Origin: Bacteroidales bacterium
GTDB lineage: Bacteria; Bacteroidota; Bacteroidia; Bacteroidales; Muribaculaceae
Direction of reading: 5' to 3'
DNA: 64,000 nt
Assembly (NCBI GenBank): GCA_003150235.1
Contig: QAMW01000033.1
Coordinates: 184,768-248,767, forward strand
Shown here: positions 25,590 to 35,061 of the stretch, in pieces
How positions within the stretch are numbered: the stretch's first letter is position 1
Layout: every line of letters starts with the position of its first letter
The notes under the pieces: generated by a model
Told to the model about the DNA's origin: nothing
Databases searched by the model: none
Seen by the model: the letters and a program-made list of their open reading frames with translations, nothing else
Translations under genes and position numbers: made by a program

Positions 25590-26648
25590 ATGAAACGACC
25601 AAGGAAAATTTTAGGATTCATATTATGTATGGCATGCAGCTGGATTGTAATGTGCCCGACCGCCGGTTGCTCATCGGGAAAAGACGGAATCGACGCACCG
25701 GATTCCCCTACTCCACAAATAATAGTGATGTATGCACCCGGGGGGCTTGGCGACCAAGGCTACAACGACTGCATACTGACTGGCGTGCAGAATTTCAAAA
25801 AGAACAGTTACGAAAAGACCGACATATATCAATATTCCCCAAATTCGATAGAGGAAGCCGAAAGATTACTGACCGACTGGCTTTCACTTGCAGAAAGCGA
25901 GATACCGGCATTGTTTGTGGTTGCCAGCAGCGACTATGAACCGATGGTGAATATCTGTATGAGACGTAATAGACTGACGCATAACAAACGTATGCTCCTT
26001 TTTGAAAGCGATAACGAAACGGGACTTCCGATAACTACATTCCGGATATCGATGTACGGAGCGTCATATCTCGCCGGATGTACTGCCGCCACATATATAG
26101 CAGAACGCCATACATCCGGTTCATCAAAGGATGCGCTTATAGTTCTTGCCCATGAAGGCGACGATGTAATCACCCCTGCCAAAGATGGCTTTATCGACGG
26201 ATATAAGGCAGTGATGCCGGGAGGAGATGTCACGTTGGAATATCTGGCGGATGACTGGTCAGGGTATATTTCCGCCCCAGAAGCCTACCGTAATATGAAG
26301 GATTGGGCAACAATCTATGATTTCATTTTTCCGGTAGCCGGAGGAAGCAATCAGGGCATTTATAGATTCACTCGGGAGCAATCCACGACTTTATTGACAG
26401 CAGGGATGGACATAGACCAGTCAAGCCTATCCAAAAACATCTGTGGAAGTGTAATAAAACGGATAGATCTTATATTGTATAACTATCTTGACACATGGTT
26501 AAACACCGGAGAACTTCCGGCTTCACAAACATTCGGGCTAAAAGGAGGATACACCGACTGGCTTCTTTCGCCCAATTATATCAAGTATACAGATATTGTC
26601 GGGAAAATGCGTCATATTGCCGAAAAAGCAGAAGAGGAAAACTTATGA
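25590..26648 (+). CDS. BMP-family (PBP1-type) ligand-binding lipoprotein
   Basis: A 352-residue lipoprotein with lipobox TAGC (Cys27). The mature part resembles the basic-membrane-protein family of periplasmic binding proteins: IIVMYAPGGLGDQGYNDC near the start (family core G..GD.G.ND), then SYLAGCTAATYIAE and VFPVAGGSNQG-like (FIFPVAGGSNQGIYRF). Relatives bind nucleosides or drive signalling, usually with an ABC transporter; no permease or ATPase gene is here. It overlaps the next gene by ATGA, so the two proteins are probably made in similar amounts and may act together. Confidence 0.8.
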   Translation: MKRPRKILGFILCMACSWIVMCPTAGCSSGKDGIDAPDSPTPQIIVMYAPGGLGDQGYNDCILTGVQNFKKNSYEKTDIYQYSPNSIEEAERLLTDWLSLAESEIPALFVVASSDYEPMVNICMRRNRLTHNKRMLLFESDNETGLPITTFRISMYGASYLAGCTAATYIAERHTSGSSKDALIVLAHEGDDVITPAKDGFIDGYKAVMPGGDVTLEYLADDWSGYISAPEAYRNMKDWATIYDFIFPVAGGSNQGIYRFTREQSTTLLTAGMDIDQSSLSKNICGSVIKRIDLILYNYLDTWLNTGELPASQTFGLKGGYTDWLLSPNYIKYTDIVGKMRHIAEKAEEENL

Positions 26649-28759
26649 AAAATTCATTTGCGTTGATTTTTATATTTATCTGTACCTTATGCGTCATGTC
26701 GTGTTCCGACAATAAGACAGACAATAACGTGGAACCGAAAAACTGCATTGAAAAGAATATTGCAGTAGTGCTTCCGATGGGAAACGGTCTGGACGAGCAT
26801 TGGAAAAAGATATTCACTCTTCTTTCCCATAACACGGAAGTTGCCTTCTCCAACGAGCCTGTATCGGTAAAACTGAATTTCGAGTGGTATGACGAAACTG
26901 AAAATGACCTTGAGACACTCTCCGCTCAATTAAGGGAACGGGATGACCTGTATGCCGTAATCGGAGGTCTTTACTCTGAAAATGCGAGTACTCTTGCCAC
27001 TCATCTTTGCAACAAAGGCGTTACTTTCCTGACGGTCGCCACGACTGAGGAACTAATACGTGCCTTTGCATCGACGGGAAATCTGTGGAGTCTTACGGAG
27101 ACGGATATCACACAATGTGAAGTGCTTCTGAGCAAGGTCGTGAACTACGGCGGGGAATCTGTGGCTCTTCTCGCCAATTCTTCAGACATGTATGGCAAAA
27201 CCTTCATCGATTGGTTTGGATTCCAGGCAAAAGAGTTAAATCTTGAAATAAAAGGAATCTACACCTATGAAGATGCATCCCTACCGGAAACCGTGGTATC
27301 AGCCATGGAAAGCGGAGCTGATTATGTAGTGTGTACACCCGGCAATGTAGGCGATATCGGCGTTATTATCGACTTGTTCAACTCAGCGGCACACACCGCT
27401 CCCCGACTCCTCTTTTCTGACATAGGATACGGAACCGATGTGTTGGAAATATTAGGGGAAAAAGCGGAGGGAATCGAAGGAGTATGTTTCGGTGCAGATC
27501 CGGAAACAGGATTTGACGTGTCGTTCAGGACCTTTTTCGGGACAGATCCTACTGTGGGAGCCGCACAGATATACGATGCCGGAATGCTTATGGTCTACGC
27601 GGCATGGTATGAAAACATTCATCCCGGGGTCTCGACCAAAGACGCGTTACGCGCCATAGTGGATGGGAGGGATTTCAACATGGGTTCCTGGATGGGGGAA
27701 GACATGAGAAACGTGGTGACAGCAATCTCAAAAGGAAGCAGGCCATACGTGCGGGGCGCTTCGGGATGGCTTGACTTTGACAGCAAGGTCTATACAAATG
27801 TCTTAGCCTCAATATATTATAATTATAAGGTTTATGACGGTCATTACATCATTCTCGACTACAATACTGCCAACGGGGGCAACCGCACTGACGCCACGCT
27901 TGCCGGATGGAACTGGAAAGCCACTCAAATGCAAAATTTTGGTCAGGGGGACGACAATATTTCGTATGCACCTCTCACAGCCAATAAGGCGGTGCTTATA
28001 GCAAGCTCGTCGGGATGGTCAAACTACAGACATCAGGCAGATGTACTGGCTATGTATTCGCTGTTAAAAGAGAAGGGCTATTCCGACGACATGATTATCC
28101 TGATAATGGAAGATGACATAGCCTATAACAATCTGAATCCATCGCCAGGATTGGTGACTGTGAGTCCCGGAGGCAAGAATCTCCACGACAACATCCGGAT
28201 AGATTACAAGATGTCGGACCTCTATCCTGAGGATATCTGCAATATTATCGCCGGGAAACCCACGTCGCGCACACCTGTAACGGTCGACACGGACACAGGC
28301 ACAAACCTCCTTATATTCTGGAGCGGTCACGGGTGTCCCGGAGCATTAAGCTGGGATGTGTTTAACAGGGGGATTTCCGGAGAAATGCTCTGTGACGCAT
28401 TGGAGTCGCTGCAGACAGGCAGAGGGGTGAGGAAAACCGCAGTATTTACCGAATCATGTTATTCGGGAAGTGTGATTGATGAATGTGTCGGGATTCCGGG
28501 CATGATATTTTTCACAGCCGCCGCTCCCGATGAGACATCGAAAGCCGACTTATTCAATGCCAATCTCGGCGTATGGATGAGTAATCGCTTTACATCCACA
28601 CTTATAGAGAACCTGACGGCGCACCCGGAGATGTCGATGCACGACCTCTATAACAGGCTTTTTCTCAATACGGTCGGAAGCCACGTTATGATATATAACG
28701 ACGGGTATTTCGGCAATCTTTACACCAGCTACATGGACGAGTTTCTGATAGCCAAATAG
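26645..28759 (+). CDS. Lipoprotein: periplasmic-binding-protein domain fused to a legumain (peptidase C13) domain
   Basis: A 704-residue protein. Lipobox VMSC (Cys20) follows MKNSFALIFIFICTL. Residues 36-400 form a type-1 periplasmic binding fold (AVVLPMGNGL, VIGGLYSENAS, then YDAGMLMVYAAWY). Residues 448-704 form a legumain domain: VLIASSSGWSNYRHQADV and MEDDIAYNNLNPSPGLV are almost the same as in plant and animal asparaginyl endopeptidases. The catalytic His562 is in SGHGCPG and Cys605 in TESCYSGS, spaced 43 apart as in the family. Predicted to be an active cysteine endopeptidase on the cell surface or in the periplasm. ATG 26645 is coupled to the preceding gene. Confidence 0.88.
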   Translation: MKNSFALIFIFICTLCVMSCSDNKTDNNVEPKNCIEKNIAVVLPMGNGLDEHWKKIFTLLSHNTEVAFSNEPVSVKLNFEWYDETENDLETLSAQLRERDDLYAVIGGLYSENASTLATHLCNKGVTFLTVATTEELIRAFASTGNLWSLTETDITQCEVLLSKVVNYGGESVALLANSSDMYGKTFIDWFGFQAKELNLEIKGIYTYEDASLPETVVSAMESGADYVVCTPGNVGDIGVIIDLFNSAAHTAPRLLFSDIGYGTDVLEILGEKAEGIEGVCFGADPETGFDVSFRTFFGTDPTVGAAQIYDAGMLMVYAAWYENIHPGVSTKDALRAIVDGRDFNMGSWMGEDMRNVVTAISKGSRPYVRGASGWLDFDSKVYTNVLASIYYNYKVYDGHYIILDYNTANGGNRTDATLAGWNWKATQMQNFGQGDDNISYAPLTANKAVLIASSSGWSNYRHQADVLAMYSLLKEKGYSDDMIILIMEDDIAYNNLNPSPGLVTVSPGGKNLHDNIRIDYKMSDLYPEDICNIIAGKPTSRTPVTVDTDTGTNLLIFWSGHGCPGALSWDVFNRGISGEMLCDALESLQTGRGVRKTAVFTESCYSGSVIDECVGIPGMIFFTAAAPDETSKADLFNANLGVWMSNRFTSTLIENLTAHPEMSMHDLYNRLFLNTVGSHVMIYNDGYFGNLYTSYMDEFLIAK

Positions 28760-28864
28760 AGTATCACCTCACAGTGCCAGCGGCTACTCTCGTGCGAGAA
28801 AGGTTATAGGGTTAACAATATCGCGGGGGGATTGTTATAATTATACACAAAAGCCTATGACACT

Positions 28865-29458
28865 ATGAGAATACATTATTACATATTAGCTGCACTGATT
28901 GCATTGCTGACCGGTTGCAATTCATATTCTCTGGTAAACAGTAAAGTTTATGATAACGTAGCCATCGAAAATCATAAAACCTTTCATATCGTAGACTTGA
29001 AAATGGGTTCGTTGCCGCCCCGCATGGACCACGCCACATTTGAGTGCATCGTGGCAGCGATACGCTCACAGATGCTTGAACGCGGCTACAAGGAGTCGGC
29101 AAATTCTCCCCTGCTGATAAATTTCGCTGTCACGGTACATGACGACACGCCATTGTCGCCGGCGGGTCACGAAATAGTCGACGGCCCGTATCTTTCATGC
29201 ACCTACCCATGCTACATCATCCCGCAGGATTATTACCTGACCGACTATTATATTGACTCAGGGGTAATTGCCGGTATATATCAACAGGGGGTGCTGACCA
29301 TAGACGTTGTGAATATCAAAGAGAAAACGCCACTCTACACCTCATCCGTGTCATCAATCCTCGATATCGACGGCAACTACCGTGACATGGAGGAAATAGA
29401 CAAGGCGGTCACCATGCTGTTTAGTCAATACCCTGTGCAGCCCGTGCAGCAACTATAA
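28865..29458 (+). CDS. DUF4136-type lipoprotein
   Basis: A 197-residue lipoprotein with lipobox LTGC (Cys18). The mature part fits DUF4136: KTFHIVDLK near the start, IRSQMLERGYKES, LLINFAVTV, and a late GVLTIDVVNIKEKTPLYTSS, which in the family ends in a VxDP- or W-containing strand. Function unknown; envelope location expected. It follows the legumain gene after 105 bases with no clear terminator, so it may be part of the same unit. Confidence 0.75.
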   Translation: MRIHYYILAALIALLTGCNSYSLVNSKVYDNVAIENHKTFHIVDLKMGSLPPRMDHATFECIVAAIRSQMLERGYKESANSPLLINFAVTVHDDTPLSPAGHEIVDGPYLSCTYPCYIIPQDYYLTDYYIDSGVIAGIYQQGVLTIDVVNIKEKTPLYTSSVSSILDIDGNYRDMEEIDKAVTMLFSQYPVQPVQQL

Positions 29459-29501
29459 CGCTGCAGAGTCATATACCGCAATGTCACGGGTTCTACCACA
29501 C

Positions 29502-29606
29502 TATGCAACCCGCTCCGGGTTGAACCACGGAGAGAGGAGCTTGTGCCACGGGTATGCCGTCGGCATTACCCGCGGTTAACGGGATGAATCCCCTTCCGGG
29601 GATTTA
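29502..29606 (+). repeat. Triple-hairpin interspersed repeat, copy 2
   Basis: AACCCGCTCCGGGTT, CCACGGGTATGCCGTCGG...TACCCGCGG and ATCCCCTTCCGGGGAT stem-loops in the same order as copy 1. It fills most of the gap 29459-29789. The remaining bases carry a promoter-like CGTAACTTCG just before prfA and no gene. Confidence 0.8.
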
Positions 29607-29789
29607 CGCCCCTTGAACCTTAAGATCGTAACATTGTCATATATCGCTCAAGTCAACGCCGGGCGCGTCCTCAATTCTTTTTATCCAGATGTTACGTAAT
29701 ATTTTGAATACATTAAGGCTAAGCCAAAGAAATACTACCCTTGCAAAGGTACTATTTTTTTCGTAACTTCGCGAAAAATACGAAATATA

Positions 29790-30899
29790 ATGGCAGAAAA
29801 CAATCTCTTATCACGACTTGACGGCATCGAGGCGCGCTTCGAGGAAGTAAGCACCCTCATCACCGACCCGTCAGTGATATCCGACATGAAGCGATATGTG
29901 CGACTCACCAAAGAATACAAGGACCTGGAAAAGCTGACCAAAGCCACCCGTGCCTACCGCAATCTGGTCGAAAACATCAAGGAAGCCCGCGAGGTGCTCG
30001 AGAGCGAGAGCGACGATGAACTCCGCGCCATGGCAAAAGAGGAGCTTGACGAGGCAACCGCCAAAATGCCGGGTATGGAAGAGGAGATAAAGCTTCTGCT
30101 CATACCCGCCGACCCTGAGGATGGCAAAAACGCCATCGTAGAGATACGCGGCGGCACAGGAGGTGACGAGGCGGCAATCTTCGCCGGCGACCTCTACAAG
30201 ATGTACACCAAATATTGCGAGTCAAAAGGCTGGAATGTAGCCGTTACGAACTTTAACGAAGGCACCGCGGGAGGATTCAAGGAGATTGTATTTTCAGTGA
30301 CAGGCGAAGGTGTCTACGGCATACTGAAATATGAGAGCGGCGTACACCGTGTACAGCGTGTGCCCGCCACCGAAACACAGGGTCGCGTACACACCTCGGC
30401 AGCCACTGTGGCGGTACTCCCTGAAGCCGAGGAATTTGACGTGGAGATAAATGAAGGGGAGATAAAATGGGACACGTTCCGAAGCGGCGGTGCCGGCGGT
30501 CAGAACGTGAACAAGGTCGAATCGGGAGTCAGACTCCGCTACATGTGGCGTAACCCCAACACGGGCGAGACCGAGGAGATACTTATCGAGTGTACGGAAA
30601 CGCGCGACCAGCCCAAGAACAAGGAGCGCGCGCTGAGCCGTCTGCGCACATTTATCTACGACAAGGAGCATCAGAAATATATCGACGACATCGCCTCACG
30701 ACGCAAGACAATGGTATCGACGGGCGACCGCTCCGCGAAAATACGCACCTACAACTATCCGCAGGGGCGCATAACCGACCACCGCATAAACTACACCATA
30801 TATAATCTGTCGGCGTTCATGGACGGTGACATCCAGGACTGCATCGACCACCTGATAGTAGCCGAAAACGCAGAAAAGCTAAAGGAATCGGAACTATGA
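29790..30899 (+). CDS. prfA: Peptide chain release factor 1
   Basis: Recognises UAA and UAG stop codons and releases the peptide. The 369-residue protein carries the RF1 tripeptide PAT in RVPATETQGR (codon recognition) and the GGQ motif in SGGAGGQNVNK, in the variant form usual in Bacteroidetes. The length and the C-terminal helix (FMDGDIQDCIDHLI) are normal. The stop overlaps the next gene by ATGA, linking it to a membrane-anchored protein and pyrF. Confidence 0.96.
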   Translation: MAENNLLSRLDGIEARFEEVSTLITDPSVISDMKRYVRLTKEYKDLEKLTKATRAYRNLVENIKEAREVLESESDDELRAMAKEELDEATAKMPGMEEEIKLLLIPADPEDGKNAIVEIRGGTGGDEAAIFAGDLYKMYTKYCESKGWNVAVTNFNEGTAGGFKEIVFSVTGEGVYGILKYESGVHRVQRVPATETQGRVHTSAATVAVLPEAEEFDVEINEGEIKWDTFRSGGAGGQNVNKVESGVRLRYMWRNPNTGETEEILIECTETRDQPKNKERALSRLRTFIYDKEHQKYIDDIASRRKTMVSTGDRSAKIRTYNYPQGRITDHRINYTIYNLSAFMDGDIQDCIDHLIVAENAEKLKESEL

Positions 30900-31933
30900 C
30901 CACTCCTCCCCCAATCCCGTCGCCAAGGCGCGGCAAAGATGACCGCAAGGATAACCTGTCACCGATTGTCTTCTCGATAATCGGTGTCGGCATAATCCTT
31001 GCCTTAGCGATCGCCATCGGAGTGCCGGCATATTTCAAGCACCTTAAGCAACAGCGGATTGCCAAGGAGAATGAACAGTACCGCGAGGAGATGTCGCAAA
31101 TGAGAATAAGCGATCTAAAAGAAGGCAGGGAATTTTACGTACGCGACGCCGCCCAAAGTGCAGGCGACAGCTACATGTTTCAGCTTGAGGAGGGGGATTT
31201 TGCCCCCGTGCCGCAGGGAGCCACGTGGATGAAGCCGTTTATATACAGGATTGACAATATGGCGCCCGATTCCAATGGCAACGTATCGGTAATCGCATGT
31301 GACAGACTGAGGACACTCCTGCCCATCGACAGCCTTGTATTCAGCAGCTCCGACAAGCCTTTCTCCCCTATAACGCTTCATTTTGCCGATGACCCGGCGA
31401 AAACCGTCGTGCTGACCTACATCAATGCCGACATTTACAATCACTGCGAGAAAGACAGTATCAGCTACCACTCCTATGTAGCCTTCGTAAAGGGATTTCT
31501 GTTTGACTCCGGCACAGCGGGGGAAAACAACAAAATCATGCCCGGAAGCGGTGTTGAAAGAGATCATGACAACCAATTATATACCTTCACCCTACATGAG
31601 GATGATTTCGCTCCTGTAATAAAGGGTGCAACCGGTGTAAAGCAGTTTGTATGCTCCGTCGACAACCGTGTGCCCGACAAGGCGGGAAAGGTCTTTGTCG
31701 GCACTGCGAATGCCCGCGCATGGCTCAACATCGACAGTATGGTCAACAAGACTACAGGAAAGGCATTTCGCCCCGTAACATTGAAAATAAAAGGAAGCAA
31801 CGATGTAGTGTCACTCACGGAGATAAGTGTGACCACCCGCCTTCACTCCGACAAAAAGAATAACGAATACAAGTCGTACAACGCCACCATACATGGCCAT
31901 GTATTTACCACGGACTCAATAATATCACAATAA
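30896..31933 (+). CDS. Membrane-anchored protein with two internal repeats
   Basis: A 345-residue protein with a proline/basic N-terminus, one membrane helix (residues about 23-46) and an outer part made of two related units (about 92-185 and 228-320). Both units contain DFAPVxxGAT, a ...DNxxPDxxGxV segment, L.IDS, an FxPxTL stretch and a closing VxLTxI. No known domain. It sits between prfA and pyrF with overlapping stops and starts, so it is transcribed with them, but nothing connects it with either function. Probably a lineage-specific envelope protein. Confidence 0.7.
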   Translation: MTTPPPIPSPRRGKDDRKDNLSPIVFSIIGVGIILALAIAIGVPAYFKHLKQQRIAKENEQYREEMSQMRISDLKEGREFYVRDAAQSAGDSYMFQLEEGDFAPVPQGATWMKPFIYRIDNMAPDSNGNVSVIACDRLRTLLPIDSLVFSSSDKPFSPITLHFADDPAKTVVLTYINADIYNHCEKDSISYHSYVAFVKGFLFDSGTAGENNKIMPGSGVERDHDNQLYTFTLHEDDFAPVIKGATGVKQFVCSVDNRVPDKAGKVFVGTANARAWLNIDSMVNKTTGKAFRPVTLKIKGSNDVVSLTEISVTTRLHSDKKNNEYKSYNATIHGHVFTTDSIISQ

Positions 31934-32763
31934 TGAAACGCGACCAATTAGTAGAAAACATCCGCAGAAAGGGCTCGTTCCTCTGCGTAGGACTTGACAG
32001 TGACATCAACAAGCTACCGCGTCATCTGCTGTCGACTGACGACCCGGTGTATGAATTCAATAAAGCGATAATAGATGCCACAGCTCCGTATTGCGTTGCT
32101 TACAAGCCTAACCTTGCCTTCTACGAGGCAACAGGCGCACAAGGATGGATCACTCTTGAAAAAACCATCAAGTATATCAAGGAGAATCATCCCGACCAGT
32201 TTATAATCGCCGATGCAAAAAGAGGCGATATCGGCAATACCTCGAAATTATATGCCCGCAGTTTCTTCGAGCATCTCGACGTGGACTCCGTGACAGTGGC
32301 TCCCTACATGGGTGAAGACTCCGTGACCCCTTTCCTCGGCTATGAGGGCAAATGGGTGATACTTCTCGCTCTCACATCCAACAAAGGCTCACATGATTTC
32401 CAGTTTATCGAGGACAAGGAAGGCACACGCCTTTTCGAGCATGTAATCGAGACCTCGTCAAAATGGGCAGGTCCGGAAGAGATGATGTATGTCGTAGGAG
32501 CGACCCAGGGCGAGATGTTCAAGGACATCCGCAAGGTTGCACCCGAAAGTTTCCTTCTTGTACCGGGAGTCGGCGCCCAGGGAGGAAGTCTTGCGGAAGT
32601 GGCACGTTACGGCATGATAAAGGATTGCGGACTGCTTGTCAATTCATCGCGCGGCATCATCTTCGCATCGTCAAGTGAAGACTTTGCCGAAACCGCGGGC
32701 AGAGAGGCAGCAAAGCTCCGCGACGATATGGCGAGCCTGCTGAGCGACGCCGGAATAATCTAA
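31933..32763 (+). CDS. pyrF: Orotidine 5'-phosphate decarboxylase
   Basis: Last step of UMP synthesis. The 276-residue form belongs to the longer subfamily (type 2). The start MKRDQLVENIRRKGSFLCVGLDSD includes the first substrate-binding Asp; the catalytic Lys-Asp array is in IADAKRGDIGNTS; the phosphate loop is in LLVPGVGAQGG and NSSRGIIFAS. The ATG overlaps the preceding stop by one base (TAATG). A hairpin at 32784-32829 closes the unit. Confidence 0.95.
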   Translation: MKRDQLVENIRRKGSFLCVGLDSDINKLPRHLLSTDDPVYEFNKAIIDATAPYCVAYKPNLAFYEATGAQGWITLEKTIKYIKENHPDQFIIADAKRGDIGNTSKLYARSFFEHLDVDSVTVAPYMGEDSVTPFLGYEGKWVILLALTSNKGSHDFQFIEDKEGTRLFEHVIETSSKWAGPEEMMYVVGATQGEMFKDIRKVAPESFLLVPGVGAQGGSLAEVARYGMIKDCGLLVNSSRGIIFASSSEDFAETAGREAAKLRDDMASLLSDAGII

Positions 32764-32783
32764 GATAATATAGACACGTACGG

Positions 32784-32829
32784 ATACAGGGATGAAGGCA
32801 TGACACGCGTCATGTCTTTGTCCCTGTAT
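32784..32829 (+). terminator. Hairpin after pyrF
   Basis: Nested arms ATACAGGGA / TCCCTGTAT and GGCATGAC / GTCATGTC form a long interrupted stem 20 bases after the stop. The following TGTCTTAT is only partly T-rich, so termination is probable but not certain. Confidence 0.6.
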
Positions 32830-32967
32830 TGTCTTATAGGCAGGATTGAGGCACAAGCGGTTGAATTATGGGATTAACCGCCCCAAAATACGGCATGTAA
32901 CTCACTGACAGTTATTAAAATTTCATTAACTTTGTATTACTTTTTTATTAACAGCCACATAAAATCT

Positions 32968-35025
32968 ATGATTTTCGGGGGACACGATGTTTTAGTTCGG
33001 GTTATACGTAACCTGAAAATAATCATGGCATATCTGTCATGTTCACTTGCAGGTGTCTCACTGTTTTCCGCATGTAATTCACGTGAAAAAATCACCGAAG
33101 TCACAGTGTCGCCCGTCGTGAAGGAAATCGACGACTCGATACATGCCGGTTCGGCGCATTCGGCAGAGCTGATTGACCGCCGTCTCTCGGAAGCGGGTGA
33201 CAGCGACCTGTATTATGAAATCTATCTTCGAAAACTGAGACTCCAGGCAACCACCGGGAATATGTCGCCCGACAGCATGGAGTGGGAACGCATGGCATCA
33301 TACCTCGAACGCCGGAAGCCTACGCCCCATATAAATAATGTGAAGGCATCGTTTTATAACATCATGGGATTCAGCTATCACAAATACCAGCTCAATCCCC
33401 GCGTCACCCTTGATTTTTATGGCAAAGCCTACGAGGCACTGCAAAACAGCGAGAGCAACAGCAGTATGCCTGATATATGCGCCAACATCGGCGACATCTA
33501 TATCGACATGAGCGACATGCCGATGGCGGCGCAGTGGTATCGCCGTGCCCTGTTTCTCTCCGATTCGCTCCGTCTGCCGGAAACCAACCGGTTGACATTG
33601 CTTACCGGTCTTGCCAGAATATGCCAGAACATCGGTGACTATGAAAGTGCCAAGACAAATTTCGACAAAGTGCACGGACATATCGATGACCTTGCACCAA
33701 ACATGCAGATATATTTTCTCAACAATTACGGCAATTTCCTGTATTACACCAAGGATTATCCCGCAGCCGAGAAAATATTTCTCCGGCTCAAGGAAATGCT
33801 TGAGGAAAACGGGCTTGACGACGGCATGGACATGATGGTGTGTCGCATCAATCTCGCCGACGTGTACCTGAATCTCCGTGAACGTAGCAAAGCGATAGAA
33901 AACCTGGAGAAAGCCGAAGCATATTTCAAAGCCACCGGAAATGACACCGGCATATATTACGCCAACACCATACGGATAGGACTTGCCCTTCTCGCCAATG
34001 ACACAGAAACGGCAAGAAAAGTGATTGACAACGAAAACATCACCTCCCCGATTGACTTTAACCTTGTCAACATACGTCACCGCTATCTTACCGAATATTA
34101 TGAGAAGCGAGGCGACTACAAAAAGGCATTTGATGCCCTCAAAGCGCAGGAGGCGCACAATGAATCGCTGCAACACAACATAACTCACATGCGCACCTCC
34201 GACATCATGATGCGTTACTCACAGGATACGCTCGCGCTGCACCACGCCATCGCCATGAAAGAAAAAGATGTGGTCATCAAGCAGGCACGATGGATGATAT
34301 ATGCAAGTATCCTCACGATAGGGCTGCTCACCATAATGTCGCTTTACATCATCACCCTTTTAAGGAAACGGCGACTGCAAGCCGACATGCAGCTGATGAA
34401 CATCAAACTGTCGAGCATAAGAAATCTTATATCGCCTCACTTCATATTTAACGTATTGAATCATACGGTCGCTAAAACAGACACGCGTGACAGCGGCGAG
34501 CTGATTTCGCTCGTGCGCCTGATACGAGAGAATATCAAAATGTCGGGACATCTGTATGTGACCTTGAAAGAAGAAATGGATTTTGTCAACTCTTATATCG
34601 AGGTGATAAAATTCAACATGCAACTGACTGTAACCGAACAGCTTCCCGACAACTCCTATCTTGACCGTCACCTTATACCCTCAACATTCATCCAGACACT
34701 TGTGGAAAACGCCATAAAACATGGATTTTCAGAGAAAAACGATGATAACCGGCTTGAAATAAACGTGACAACGAGCAATGATTTTTATACGGTCAGAGTC
34801 ACTGACAACGGCAGAGGATTTGACATAAGACGCAGTCAGGCAACAGATGGAGGCACCGGTCTTAAAGTGATAAGAAACACGATTGCAATACTCAATCGTG
34901 AAAACAGACAAAAGATATCATTTCTCATATCCAATATAACCGACGACAACGGAAATATCAAAGGATGCGAGGCGATACTCACCATTCCCGTGACGCTTAA
35001 AGACAGGCATAACCGTGACAATTAA
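32968..35025 (+). CDS. LytS-type sensor histidine kinase with TPR sensor domain
   Basis: A 685-residue kinase. The N-terminus has an arginine-bearing signal segment ending SLFSAC, so the sensor part is probably exported. Residues about 90-410 are TPR-like helices (NIGDIYIDMSDMPMAAQWYRRAL is one). A membrane helix at about 440-465 is followed by the His_kinase domain with the phospho-His in ISPHFIFNVLNH, then an ATPase domain (VENAIKHG, DNGRGFD, GTGLKVIRNT). A TAACTTTG promoter box lies at 32927-32934, so frames starting there are rejected; ATG 33025 would lack the basic n-region. Its partner gene follows. Confidence 0.88.
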   Translation: MIFGGHDVLVRVIRNLKIIMAYLSCSLAGVSLFSACNSREKITEVTVSPVVKEIDDSIHAGSAHSAELIDRRLSEAGDSDLYYEIYLRKLRLQATTGNMSPDSMEWERMASYLERRKPTPHINNVKASFYNIMGFSYHKYQLNPRVTLDFYGKAYEALQNSESNSSMPDICANIGDIYIDMSDMPMAAQWYRRALFLSDSLRLPETNRLTLLTGLARICQNIGDYESAKTNFDKVHGHIDDLAPNMQIYFLNNYGNFLYYTKDYPAAEKIFLRLKEMLEENGLDDGMDMMVCRINLADVYLNLRERSKAIENLEKAEAYFKATGNDTGIYYANTIRIGLALLANDTETARKVIDNENITSPIDFNLVNIRHRYLTEYYEKRGDYKKAFDALKAQEAHNESLQHNITHMRTSDIMMRYSQDTLALHHAIAMKEKDVVIKQARWMIYASILTIGLLTIMSLYIITLLRKRRLQADMQLMNIKLSSIRNLISPHFIFNVLNHTVAKTDTRDSGELISLVRLIRENIKMSGHLYVTLKEEMDFVNSYIEVIKFNMQLTVTEQLPDNSYLDRHLIPSTFIQTLVENAIKHGFSEKNDDNRLEINVTTSNDFYTVRVTDNGRGFDIRRSQATDGGTGLKVIRNTIAILNRENRQKISFLISNITDDNGNIKGCEAILTIPVTLKDRHNRDN

Positions 35026-35061
35026 AAAAACATCTACTATTATCTTTATCAACTTACAGAT

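Noticed and set aside
25590..26648. Complete ABC transporter for the BMP-type protein
   Set aside because: No ATPase or permease gene adjoins; only the binding-protein genes are present.
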